Source: a virus | Reading direction: 5' to 3' (one strand) | Virus record (IMG/VR): IMGVR_UViG_3300037010_002261 | Coordinates: 1-64,000 of that record | Length of the DNA stretch: 64,000 nt | Shown: one piece after another, positions 1 through 7,635 of the stretch | Numbering within the stretch: position 1 is the first letter of the stretch | Layout: the number at the start of each line of letters is the position of its first letter | The notes under the pieces: model-generated | What the model was told of the DNA's origin: nothing | Seen by the model: the letters and a program-made list of their open reading frames with translations, nothing else | Databases searched by the model: none | Translations under genes and position numbers: made by a program

Positions 1-2
1 CT

Positions 3-179
3 GACCCCGAGGCGCTGGACATCATGACCCTGCCGCACGCCGTCCGTGTCGAGACGGCGTTCCCCTGCGGATGGGCGCCGAAGCGCTACTGCAAGGGGTA
101 TTGTGATCAAATGGGCATCACAAATTCAGACCTGGAAAGTTTACAGGCACGAGAAGGCCGATTACAATCCGCACCATGA
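3..179 (+). CDS. C-terminal fragment of an unknown protein
   Basis: Open from the left edge of the window to a TGA that overlaps the ATG of the next gene (ATGA). The last 58 codons include a short Cys cluster (CGWAPKRYCKGYC). Nothing else is recognisable and the start lies outside the window. Confidence 0.5.
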   Translation, partial: DPEALDIMTLPHAVRVETAFPCGWAPKRYCKGYCDQMGITNSDLESLQAREGRLQSAP

Positions 180-688
180 TAAAAGTACACGAAGAATCCC
201 TGATCGAGGAGCTCCACCTGGACTTGGACGGCTTGTTCGCCGACTTTGACCTGCGCGTGACCGAGTTGTCCGGAGGCCGCCACCCAAAGCACTTGGAGAA
301 GAAGCACCTGTGGGCCACGATCCACAGGGACAAGCAGTTCTTCGCCAACCTGAAGCTGATCCCAGGCTCTGAACGCCTGTGGGCGGCGATCAAGGACTTG
401 TTGCCGGACCACAAGATCAAGTTTCTGACGGGAGCGCCGGCTTCGGTCGCCTCCCAGCAGCAGAAACGTGAGTGGGTCGCTAAGAAGTTCGGCCCGCAGT
501 ACGAGACCAACGTGGTCAAGCGACGCGACAAGCAGTTGTGGTCGAAGCCGTACCGTGTCCTCATCGATGACACCGAAGGCAACCTCCACGACTGGGTGGT
601 CAAGGGTGGCCACGGCATCCACCATGACGGTGACTTCGACAAGACCATCAAGGCCTTGCTCGAGTACCATGACGCCATCAAGGCTTGA
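176..688 (+). CDS. HAD-superfamily 5'(3')-nucleotidase-like hydrolase
   Basis: 170 aa. Seen: an N-terminal aspartate motif HLDLDGLFADFD near residues 14-25 (DxDG type), a central LTGAP (motif II-like Ser/Thr region) and a later VLIDDTEGN (motif IV-like acidic pair). This order is that of small HAD phosphatases, and the length fits the deoxyribonucleotidase (NT5C-like) branch. In a phage such an enzyme would trim nucleotide pools, which is inference. The start overlaps the upstream stop (ATGA). The substrate is unknown. Confidence 0.65.
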   Translation: MIKVHEESLIEELHLDLDGLFADFDLRVTELSGGRHPKHLEKKHLWATIHRDKQFFANLKLIPGSERLWAAIKDLLPDHKIKFLTGAPASVASQQQKREWVAKKFGPQYETNVVKRRDKQLWSKPYRVLIDDTEGNLHDWVVKGGHGIHHDGDFDKTIKALLEYHDAIKA

Positions 689-690
689 GC

Positions 691-929
691 ATGAAATACA
701 GCATAAGCGTCAACCTTCAGGTTGAAGCTGACACCCCCTGAGGCCGCTAAGGCTCAAGTAACGGCGCATTTGAAAGGCCAGCCTTGGGGGTGGGCTGTAT
801 ACAAACCGCAAACGGCTGCCCGCCGGTGAAGAGCTGTGGGCGGCCGATCCTAACTGCGAGCATGAGATCATTCACCCGTCAGACGGCGGTATCAAATGCC
901 GCAAGTACGGCGGCTGGTGCTGCTACTAG
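691..929 (+). pseudogene. Frame-disrupted small zinc-binding-like protein
   Basis: Three consecutive reading frames together look like one protein. An ATG at 691 gives MKYSISVNLQVEADTP, then TGA at 739. A +1 shift at the CCCCC run (734-738) continues sensibly as PEAAKAQVTAHLKGQPWGW up to about 826. A further +1 frame carries LPAGEELWAADPNCEHE and CRKYGGWCCY, ending at TAG 927. The last part has the C-x-H / CxxC-like pattern of small phage Zn proteins but no usable start codon. Possible causes are homopolymer indels, decay or +1 recoding. Confidence 0.4.
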
Positions 930-937
930 GAGCACAC

Positions 938-1177
938 ATGGTCAATCCTGACAAGGCTTGGACCGAACGTCTGGTCAACGAGCTCGAGGACCAGTACCTC
1001 GAAGTCAAGATTCTTCCTGACGGCAGCGTTGCTGCCTTGCAGGATCCGATCCTGCTCGGCGTCAACGAGCAAAGCTTTACCACCCACTTTGAGGATCGTT
1101 CCCTTGCTGACAAGCATTGGGACGAGCTGCAGACAGAGGATAACCAACTTGAAGGTTACACGGCTAGGAGGCCGTAA
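938..1177 (+). CDS. Hypothetical protein
   Basis: 79 aa, acidic. The ATG at 938 is preceded by AGGAG at 928-932, so I prefer it to the in-frame ATG at 896, which has no ribosome site. It ends one base before the next gene, whose AGGAGG lies inside this gene's tail, so translation is probably coupled. No domain recognised. Confidence 0.6.
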   Translation: MVNPDKAWTERLVNELEDQYLEVKILPDGSVAALQDPILLGVNEQSFTTHFEDRSLADKHWDELQTEDNQLEGYTARRP

Positions 1178-1178
1178 C

Positions 1179-3551
1179 ATGAAGCCAGTCTTTCCCTATA
1201 CGGTCTACAATGTCATCGGCCGCATGATCCAGCAGCCGAAGGTTGCCCAGCAGATCGCGCTTGATCAACAGCTCTTTGGCGCCTTCTTCTCGATGGCGCT
1301 GAAGGTTGTGGCCTTCCAGTCTGAAGCCGATGACGCGCTGCCGATCGACCGCGAGACGATGAGCCTTATCAACAAAGTCGCCCACATCGACTCGAAGTCC
1401 TTCTCGATGGATGAGCTTGCCGAGTCCACGAAGCTGGCCGACTCGATCCGCAAGACGTTGGGCCAGCACGTCACGTCGGAGTACCTGGGCAAGTTCCTGG
1501 CCTTCGCTGACCTCTTCCACTCGTTGTACCAAAAGCGCGAGGCCAAGGACATCCCGCCGGCCATCCAGGCCATCGGCGAGCACATCTGTGACTCCGCAAG
1601 GCAAGCCCGCGAGCGCGCCGATATCACGACCTCGATCGAAGCCAACGTGCTCAACGTCGCTCGCATCTATGACCTGTCCCAGGCTGAGACCTACGTCCTT
1701 GAGCATGCAACGGCGGTCACGATCGACCATGAAGCCTTCATCTTCCTGCAGCTGCTCGAGATGGCCGACGGCCGCAAGGGTGCTTTCCGCCAACAGCTCG
1801 AAGACGCCCTCACGTCCATCATCGTCTCCGACGCTGATGACCCCGGCGCTAGTATAAGCGCCGCGATGAAAGAGACCGAGCGCGTGCTCGCACATGACAC
1901 GTCCAAGCCGCTCGCATTCAACATCGTCAAGGTGACGACTGAGGGCCGCTTCCAACGGCTGAGCCAGTTCTGGAGCAAGGTCATCGGCTATGACCACAAA
2001 GACGGCATCGAAGGCTTTGACGCGCTCTTCGTCAACGCGGTCAAGCCACAGAAGACCTATTCGTCGGTCATCGCTCGTGTCAACGAGAAGATGATCACGC
2101 TGGCTCGCGACGTCTTCACAAAGGTCATCCACAAGGACCCGCTCTGCCAAGAACCTGGCGTCAACATCCTGGTCTACGGCCCGAGCAAGCTCGACAAGGA
2201 TCAAGCGCTGCAACGCGCTCTCGAAGGCATCGAGTTCGAGCTGTATGAGACGGTGGCACGTACTGACTCATGGGGTGACGAAGCCTCCATCACTTGGGCC
2301 GCTCAGCGGATCCTGGAAGGCCGTGCCGCCAAGGACGCCGATGTCAAGCACGTCCTGCTGGTGCGTGACGCCGCAGCGGTGCTGAGCAAAGGTGCCTCTC
2401 GCAGGTCCTTCGCCTCCCTCTTCGAGGACAAAGACTCGGCAAGCAATGAGAAAGTCGAGCTGGACTCTGATGAGCAGCTGCTGACCAAGTCCTGCATCGC
2501 TACCATCTGGTACACAGCCGACCCTCAACGCCTGTCCAAGGAAGCCGTCGGCAAGTTCATGCTTCACCTCGAGGTGATCCCGGGTACGCGTGCTGACCGC
2601 AAGCTCGAAGTCGAGAAGATCGCCAACAGCTTGAACCTGCCTGCTGAAGTGCGGCAGGCTCTGTCCAAGTACATGGAACTCGGCGCCGTGCAGGTCGAGA
2701 CAGCCGCCAAGGTGGTCCAGCTGCTCGAGCTGCAAGAACCTGGCAGCTACGACACGCTGCTGCAGCTGGTTGAAGAGAGCCAGCGTGCCTTGGGTCGTGA
2801 CAAGACTGAAGAGCTGCGCTCCTCCGTCACCAAGTATGACCTTGGCCTGCTGAACATCCGCAGCAAGTTCTCGCCTGAGCAGGTGATCGACGCCCTGAAG
2901 AAGAAGCCCCAAGCAACCCTCTGCTTCTACGGCTTGCCAGGCACCGGCAAGACCCAGCTGGCCGAGTACATCGCCGACAAGCTGGACAAGCCGTTGCTCG
3001 TCAAGCGGGCCTCGGACATCCTGTCCAAGTGGGTCGGTGAGAACGAGCAGAACCTGGCTGAGATGTTCCGTGAGGCCTCCGCTGAAGGCGCTATCCTCCT
3101 GCTGGACGAAGCCGACAGCTTCCTGCGTGACCGCGCCATGAGCAAGAACTCGTGGGAGGTGACCATGGTCAACGAGCTGCTGCAAGGCATGGAGCGCTTC
3201 AAGGGCATCTTCATCTGCGCCTCCAACTTATTCAGCCAGCTCGACGCTGCCGCGCTGCGCCGCTTCACGTTCAAGTTCAACTTCCTCGAGCTGACCGAGT
3301 CACAGCGCGTCAAGATGTTCGCAAACGAGTCGGGTGTCGAGCTGACGGTCGATGACCCGATGCACTTCGAGCTGTTGAAGATCGCTCACCTGACGCCTGG
3401 CGACTTCGCCACCGTCAAGCGGCAAGCGGCTCTGTTTGACGCAACGCTGTCGGCTAAAGATTGGCTGGCGCAGCTCGAAGAGGAAGCAAAGGCCAAGAAT
3501 GCAGGCCTGCGCAGGAACTTCGACAACCTTGAGAACTCTGACCGCATCTAA
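1179..3551 (+). CDS. Large AAA+ ATPase
   Basis: 790 aa from ATG 1179, which follows AGGAGG by 6 nt; the open frame extends further upstream but without a ribosome site. The C-terminal third holds one AAA+ module: Walker A GLPGTGKT near residue 584, a pore-loop-like KWVGENEQN, Walker B ILLLDEAD near 637 and a later arginine-rich ALRRF that could be an Arg finger. The N-terminal 500 residues are helical and unrecognised. Family knowledge: the module is of the classic Cdc48/katanin-like clade, which remodels or unfolds proteins. The target is unknown. A second AAA+ gene lies two genes downstream. Confidence 0.75.
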   Translation: MKPVFPYTVYNVIGRMIQQPKVAQQIALDQQLFGAFFSMALKVVAFQSEADDALPIDRETMSLINKVAHIDSKSFSMDELAESTKLADSIRKTLGQHVTSEYLGKFLAFADLFHSLYQKREAKDIPPAIQAIGEHICDSARQARERADITTSIEANVLNVARIYDLSQAETYVLEHATAVTIDHEAFIFLQLLEMADGRKGAFRQQLEDALTSIIVSDADDPGASISAAMKETERVLAHDTSKPLAFNIVKVTTEGRFQRLSQFWSKVIGYDHKDGIEGFDALFVNAVKPQKTYSSVIARVNEKMITLARDVFTKVIHKDPLCQEPGVNILVYGPSKLDKDQALQRALEGIEFELYETVARTDSWGDEASITWAAQRILEGRAAKDADVKHVLLVRDAAAVLSKGASRRSFASLFEDKDSASNEKVELDSDEQLLTKSCIATIWYTADPQRLSKEAVGKFMLHLEVIPGTRADRKLEVEKIANSLNLPAEVRQALSKYMELGAVQVETAAKVVQLLELQEPGSYDTLLQLVEESQRALGRDKTEELRSSVTKYDLGLLNIRSKFSPEQVIDALKKKPQATLCFYGLPGTGKTQLAEYIADKLDKPLLVKRASDILSKWVGENEQNLAEMFREASAEGAILLLDEADSFLRDRAMSKNSWEVTMVNELLQGMERFKGIFICASNLFSQLDAAALRRFTFKFNFLELTESQRVKMFANESGVELTVDDPMHFELLKIAHLTPGDFATVKRQAALFDATLSAKDWLAQLEEEAKAKNAGLRRNFDNLENSDRI

Positions 3552-4036
3552 TGAAAGCACAAGTCAACGAGCTGCTGCTTTACGCTCGCTTCCCTTTTCA
3601 CTTCTACACGGAGGTCGCCGGTGGGCGACCGCTGTGGGATAACCCTGGCAAGGCTATCCTCAGCCTCTGCGCGTTCAACCTGAGCCAGAATGTCGTCAAC
3701 CTCAAGGAGGCCGATGTCACGGTCTTCAACGAGTGCATGGCGTTCACGCAGAACAGCGAGAACTCGCTCGCTGCATGCGACTGGCTGCAGGAGCAGGTCA
3801 AGGTCCTCATCGACCGCGCCGCGCACACTGAGGCCGCAACGGCTGACGTTGTCAAGCTGACGGTCGCTGTCAACCAGCTTGGGACAGCGTTTGCCTCTCT
3901 CGGCGCGATCAGCCTGGCTGGGACGTTGAACCCGGGTGACAGCTCGGTCATCGCATTCCACCAGGGGCTGATTGACGCGAAGCAGCTGGTCGAGAACATC
4001 GAAGCGAACTTGCCTGAGCAACCATCAGCGTCGTGA
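3551..4036 (+). CDS. Hypothetical protein
   Basis: 161 aa, helical. Its start shares a base with the preceding AAA+ gene's stop (TAATG), so it is translationally coupled to that ATPase and may be its partner; this is inference from spacing only. No signal peptide or motif seen. Confidence 0.6.
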   Translation: MKAQVNELLLYARFPFHFYTEVAGGRPLWDNPGKAILSLCAFNLSQNVVNLKEADVTVFNECMAFTQNSENSLAACDWLQEQVKVLIDRAAHTEAATADVVKLTVAVNQLGTAFASLGAISLAGTLNPGDSSVIAFHQGLIDAKQLVENIEANLPEQPSAS

Positions 4037-4040
4037 ACCC

Positions 4041-4047
4041 TTAAATA
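4041..4047 (+). promoter_or_regulatory. Late-promoter-like box TTAAATA
   Basis: A TTAAATA heptamer 22 nt before the ATG of the 4069 gene, one variant of the recurrent TAAATA box of this genome that resembles the T4 late promoter TATAAATA. Confidence 0.35.
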
Positions 4048-4068
4048 GCTAAAACAGGAACACCTCCT

Positions 4069-5598
4069 ATGAAGCTATTTGAGATTCACGGCGGCCGCGA
4101 AGGCGCTTTCTCCCCCGAGACCATCCATCGTCTCGAACGCATCATCAAGACCAAGCTGGGCAAGATCTACCGCTACGGCGGTGAGACCGGTGTTCAGCAT
4201 GACGCGGCGGGTGACCTTGGCTATCTCTACTTCTTCGGCAGTAGGGCGTTCCGGCTTGACTACACCAAGCATGATCGTCGCATCGGCTACATCGACCTCT
4301 GGGACGAAGGCGCATCGGCTGTAGCAGGCCACGTGCCCGACTACCAGATCGAGCTGCCGGCCGATGTCTCCGTCTTCCGCATCCTGACTCAGGTCACGAA
4401 CTTCATCAAGCATCCGAAGGTCGGCGAGTATCCGGCTAAGGTTGACACCAATGTCAAGGAAGCTGTTGAGGTAGCGTCCTACCAAGACCTGCTCGAAGCG
4501 TCGCGCGTTAGCGTTGAGAAGTTCATCTCCGCCGCTAAGCAGTGGGCGATGAAAAACAACAAGACCGACCTACTGTTCACTTACCCTGAGCTCAAGCAAG
4601 TCGGCGCAGAGTATAACATGCTGCTGCCAGGCTCGTTCTATGACGTAGGCGTCGGCGGCCGCAGCGACACCCACTATGACTTGGCTCGCATCGAGCAGGA
4701 TCACACTGGCGCGATCATCACGGTCCACCCACCTGGTCAAGGCCATCACTTCAAGTTTGACGCGAGCGCGCCGATCTCAAAGGCCGACCAAAAGGCTCTT
4801 GAGCAAGCCATCGAGCCGATCTCAGCCCAAGAGCTGTTCGATGACCTCGAGCGCCTGACCAAGATGGTGATCAAGGGTGCTCGCCCTTCCCTCGTGGTCA
4901 TCGGTGGCCCAGGCACCGGTAAGACCAAGACAATCATGGACTGTATCCATGACGCTGGCTTGAAGAAGGGCTCCGGCTGGATCCAGGTCAAGGGTAAGAT
5001 TTCGCCGTTGACCCTGTACTCAACGATGTTCATCAACCGATCCAAGCTGCTGGTGTTTGACGACACCGACTCGCTGTGGGAGAATGATGACGCCGTCAAC
5101 ATCTTGAAGGCAGGCCTTGACTCAAGCCCTGTTCGCAACGTCTCGTGGGCCTCGCCGCTGACACAAGCCGTCACGCACATGACGGACGATGAGAAGAATG
5201 AGTACATCAAGCAGGTCGATGACGAGCTGAAGGCTAACGCTTCAGCCAAGGTTAAGTTCCCAAGCGAGTTTGACTTCACCGGCAGGATCATCTTCATCTC
5301 GAATAAGCCACACAGCGGGCTCGACTCGGCCGTGCTAAACCGCTCGATGTTCATTGACATGACCTTAACATCCAAGCAGGTGTTCGAGCGGATTGAAGGC
5401 ATCATGGATAAGCTGTCCGCGCCGAACTCGTTTGACATCACGATCGAGACGAAGCGCGAGGTGCTAGAGTACCTGCAAGAGCAGATAGCGTCGAAGAAGA
5501 TGAAGTATGTCTCCATCCGCACCTTCATCGGCGCACTGGGCGTAGCGTCGTCGGGCGATCCCGAGTGGAAGCGCTTGCTGAAGTACATGGGCGAATGA
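4069..5598 (+). CDS. Phage AAA+ ATPase
   Basis: 509 aa. Walker A GGPGTGKTK near residue 280 and a Walker-B-like LLVFDDTDSL follow a 270-residue N-terminal region without a known domain. A sensor-1-like IIFISNKPHS comes before LNRSMFIDM. The order P-loop, DDTD, N-bearing strand, Arg is that of AAA+ ATPases, and the acidic DDTD replaces the usual DExx. The N-terminus (MKLFEIHGG) only faintly resembles the leader of the internal-protein family at 10.9 and 53.6 kb. Role unknown; possibly a remodeller acting with the 1179 ATPase. Confidence 0.7.
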   Translation: MKLFEIHGGREGAFSPETIHRLERIIKTKLGKIYRYGGETGVQHDAAGDLGYLYFFGSRAFRLDYTKHDRRIGYIDLWDEGASAVAGHVPDYQIELPADVSVFRILTQVTNFIKHPKVGEYPAKVDTNVKEAVEVASYQDLLEASRVSVEKFISAAKQWAMKNNKTDLLFTYPELKQVGAEYNMLLPGSFYDVGVGGRSDTHYDLARIEQDHTGAIITVHPPGQGHHFKFDASAPISKADQKALEQAIEPISAQELFDDLERLTKMVIKGARPSLVVIGGPGTGKTKTIMDCIHDAGLKKGSGWIQVKGKISPLTLYSTMFINRSKLLVFDDTDSLWENDDAVNILKAGLDSSPVRNVSWASPLTQAVTHMTDDEKNEYIKQVDDELKANASAKVKFPSEFDFTGRIIFISNKPHSGLDSAVLNRSMFIDMTLTSKQVFERIEGIMDKLSAPNSFDITIETKREVLEYLQEQIASKKMKYVSIRTFIGALGVASSGDPEWKRLLKYMGE

Positions 5599-5671
5599 TG
5601 CGCACAAAAGAGACTAACAAGCTAGCGGCGCCCAACTAGTATACAATCCGCTCTTCCAAGAGGAGAGCAAT

Positions 5672-6256
5672 ATGAGGATGATTGTAGCGGTTGACGCTGA
5701 CAACGCAATTGGCTGGTCCGACGGTAGGTTGCCGTGGAAGTCAACGCGTGACATGAAGCGGTTCAAGGAGCTGACAAGCGCTCCTCGAGCTAACGGCGGC
5801 CAACCTACTGTGGTCATGGGCCGCAAGACCTTTGACTCAATCGGCAAGCCTCTGCCCAACCGTGTCAACTTCGTGCTAACGCGTGATCAGCACGCCTACA
5901 AGCGCATCGATGACGCTGGTGCTCAGGCGCTGTCTCAGAGCCTTAGCGAGTACGCCTTTGACAAAGAGGCATGGCTGATCGGCGGCGCATCGCTGTACGA
6001 CTACGCTCTCGACCACGGCTTGGTGACCAAGCTCTATATCACATGTGTCCACCTGCCCGGGCCGCAGCTAGGCCGCTTGACAGGCTCCTCTGGCGCGGAT
6101 GTTCGCCTCAAGCACAACCTCCACAACTGGGTCGACTTCATCAAGGCTGAGCAAGCCTTCGGTCGTACCTGGCTTGTGCGAGACATGAATTCCCCCACCA
6201 CACCCTATCCCGAAGAACCTGGCCTTACCTTCATCACCCTTGAGAGGATCTCATGA
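5672..6256 (+). CDS. frd: Dihydrofolate reductase
   Basis: 194 aa. Reduces dihydrofolate to tetrahydrofolate with NADPH, supporting thymidylate or hydroxymethyl-dUMP synthesis. Seen: N-terminal MIVAVDADNAIGWSDGRLPW (the family's A-x-N-x-I-G and L-P-W signatures), then VVMGRKTFDSIG (NADPH loop) and a C-terminal WLIGGASLYDYAL, all in the expected order. RBS AAGAGGAG precedes ATG 5672. A TACAAT box at 5642-5647 could be a -10, but no good -35 is visible. Its stop overlaps the next ATG. No thymidylate synthase lies in this window. Confidence 0.92.
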   Translation: MRMIVAVDADNAIGWSDGRLPWKSTRDMKRFKELTSAPRANGGQPTVVMGRKTFDSIGKPLPNRVNFVLTRDQHAYKRIDDAGAQALSQSLSEYAFDKEAWLIGGASLYDYALDHGLVTKLYITCVHLPGPQLGRLTGSSGADVRLKHNLHNWVDFIKAEQAFGRTWLVRDMNSPTTPYPEEPGLTFITLERIS

Positions 6257-7371
6257 CCAAGCTGCTTGTAACCATCGCCTTCATCATAGGCATGCTCTTC
6301 AGCGGGCACGTGCTCGCTGATCCACCCACCGCCAACGAGGTCCGCGTCGAGACGATCAAGGACCTGCACCTCAAGGGCATGCTGACAACCGAGCAAGAAG
6401 CTCAGGCGCTCAGCGAGGTGTATCAGAAGGCCGATGTGAAGCTACAAGAGGCATCGGAAACGTCATGGACCCGCTGGCTGTCATGGGTCAACCTGCTCAA
6501 GACAATCGCTATCGTGGCGCTCCTCATCTGCTTCTCGGGCATCATCAAGAACATGGTCAAAGCGTGCTGGTTCCTGATCACCGGCGTGCCGACTTGGCTC
6601 TATCAGCTCGTGCTGTTTGGAGTCACTACGCTGGGCCTAGCGGTGCCTGAAACCTTCTCGGTTAGCCAAAGCTTCTACATCGCGCTGTTCTGCGCCTTCG
6701 CGGCGCCGATGGTCGCTATCTGGACCATCACGACATACCCGAAGCTGACGGAGGCCGTGCTCAGGTTCTTCAGCCTAGGCATTCCTCCTAGCATCGTGGC
6801 TTCGTTCTACGCCGTGCTGTACTTCGGCGTCCTCACAGTCTGCTACGACTCGCAAATCTTCGGCTTCTTCGCTGCGGTTAGCTTCTCATCGCTCTTCGGC
6901 TTCGGCATGAGCTACCTGCCTGGCACACTCTATCTCGACATTCGGCGCAACTGGGCGCCTGTCGTCGTCTTCAGCCATACGCTCGTGCTGATGCTCTATG
7001 TCGCGCTGAAGCATGCTGGTGTGCCTTATGTCGCCTTGTTTGCTTCAGGCTTCGAGTACTACTGCTCGATCGCGCTCGGCATCGCGCTGCTGGTTGAAAT
7101 CTCGCCCTTCATGGACCGTATCAACGGCGGCGCTCTGCTTCGCGGGGCAACGGTGATCACATTGGCCAACTTTGGCTACAGCTACTTCGGTGAGCATGCC
7201 ATCGGCGCAATCATCGACGTGTGCGCTTTCCTCATCATCCTCGACTGGCTCCTCTGGGCAAGCTGGAAGACAGGCATGATCATCGGCACCGGCGTTACTG
7301 GCCTGCTGCTTTACTTTAGCGCTCTCGTGATGGAAAACCAGGGGCACCGCATCCTCGCGCTGTTCTCTTAA
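6253..7371 (+). CDS. Multi-pass inner membrane protein with signal sequence
   Basis: 372 aa. The N-terminus MTKLLVTIAFIIGMLFSGHV followed by LADPP looks like a cleavable signal peptide. A charged stretch to about residue 75 is followed by roughly eight hydrophobic helices to the C-terminus. No transporter or enzyme motif recognised. It overlaps the DHFR stop by ATGA and ends 21 nt before a strong terminator, so it closes the transcription unit. Confidence 0.6.
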   Translation: MTKLLVTIAFIIGMLFSGHVLADPPTANEVRVETIKDLHLKGMLTTEQEAQALSEVYQKADVKLQEASETSWTRWLSWVNLLKTIAIVALLICFSGIIKNMVKACWFLITGVPTWLYQLVLFGVTTLGLAVPETFSVSQSFYIALFCAFAAPMVAIWTITTYPKLTEAVLRFFSLGIPPSIVASFYAVLYFGVLTVCYDSQIFGFFAAVSFSSLFGFGMSYLPGTLYLDIRRNWAPVVVFSHTLVLMLYVALKHAGVPYVALFASGFEYYCSIALGIALLVEISPFMDRINGGALLRGATVITLANFGYSYFGEHAIGAIIDVCAFLIILDWLLWASWKTGMIIGTGVTGLLLYFSALVMENQGHRILALFS

Positions 7372-7392
7372 GCCTCATCGCTTAATCCTCAA

Positions 7393-7417
7393 ACGGGCCT
7401 GCGGGCCTGTTTTCTTT
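7393..7417 (+). terminator. Rho-independent terminator
   Basis: Stem ACGGGCC / GGCCTGT (one G-T pair) around loop TGCG, followed by TTTCTTTT. It sits just after the membrane protein gene. Confidence 0.85.
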
Positions 7418-7421
7418 TGTC

Positions 7422-7439
7422 GGTTCATCTAGATGAACC
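7422..7439. promoter_or_regulatory. 18-bp perfect palindrome, operator candidate
   Basis: GGTTCATCTAGATGAACC is perfectly self-complementary. Half-site-like GATGAA/GATGAAC words recur at about 7454 and 7478, just upstream of the 7491 promoter of the helicase gene. No regulator is assigned. Confidence 0.45.
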
Positions 7440-7490
7440 CCTGTTGTAATCTTTGATGAATTGAGTATGTAATCGCGGATGAACTTTTTG

Positions 7491-7520
7491 TTTACATGAG
7501 AATTACATTGGTGTTAAAAT
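7491..7520 (+). promoter_or_regulatory. Sigma70-type promoter
   Basis: TTTACA (7491-7496), 18 bp, TAAAAT (7515-7520). It is upstream of the helicase gene in a 260-bp gap that also holds TACAAT at 7603-7608 and GATAGCAAGCTA/TATAGAAAGCTATA-like repeats. Confidence 0.6.
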
Positions 7521-7635
7521 GTTGTTAAACAGCAAGCCACGGTGATAGCAAGCTACCATGGCAACTTCGGACAGGTAATTGGGGCATTATGACAATCCGT
7601 GATACAATTGAAGAGTCACGGTATAGAAAGCTATA

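Noticed and set aside
1164-2213. 349-codon minus frame
   Set aside because: Shadow of the AAA+ ATPase gene; no motif.
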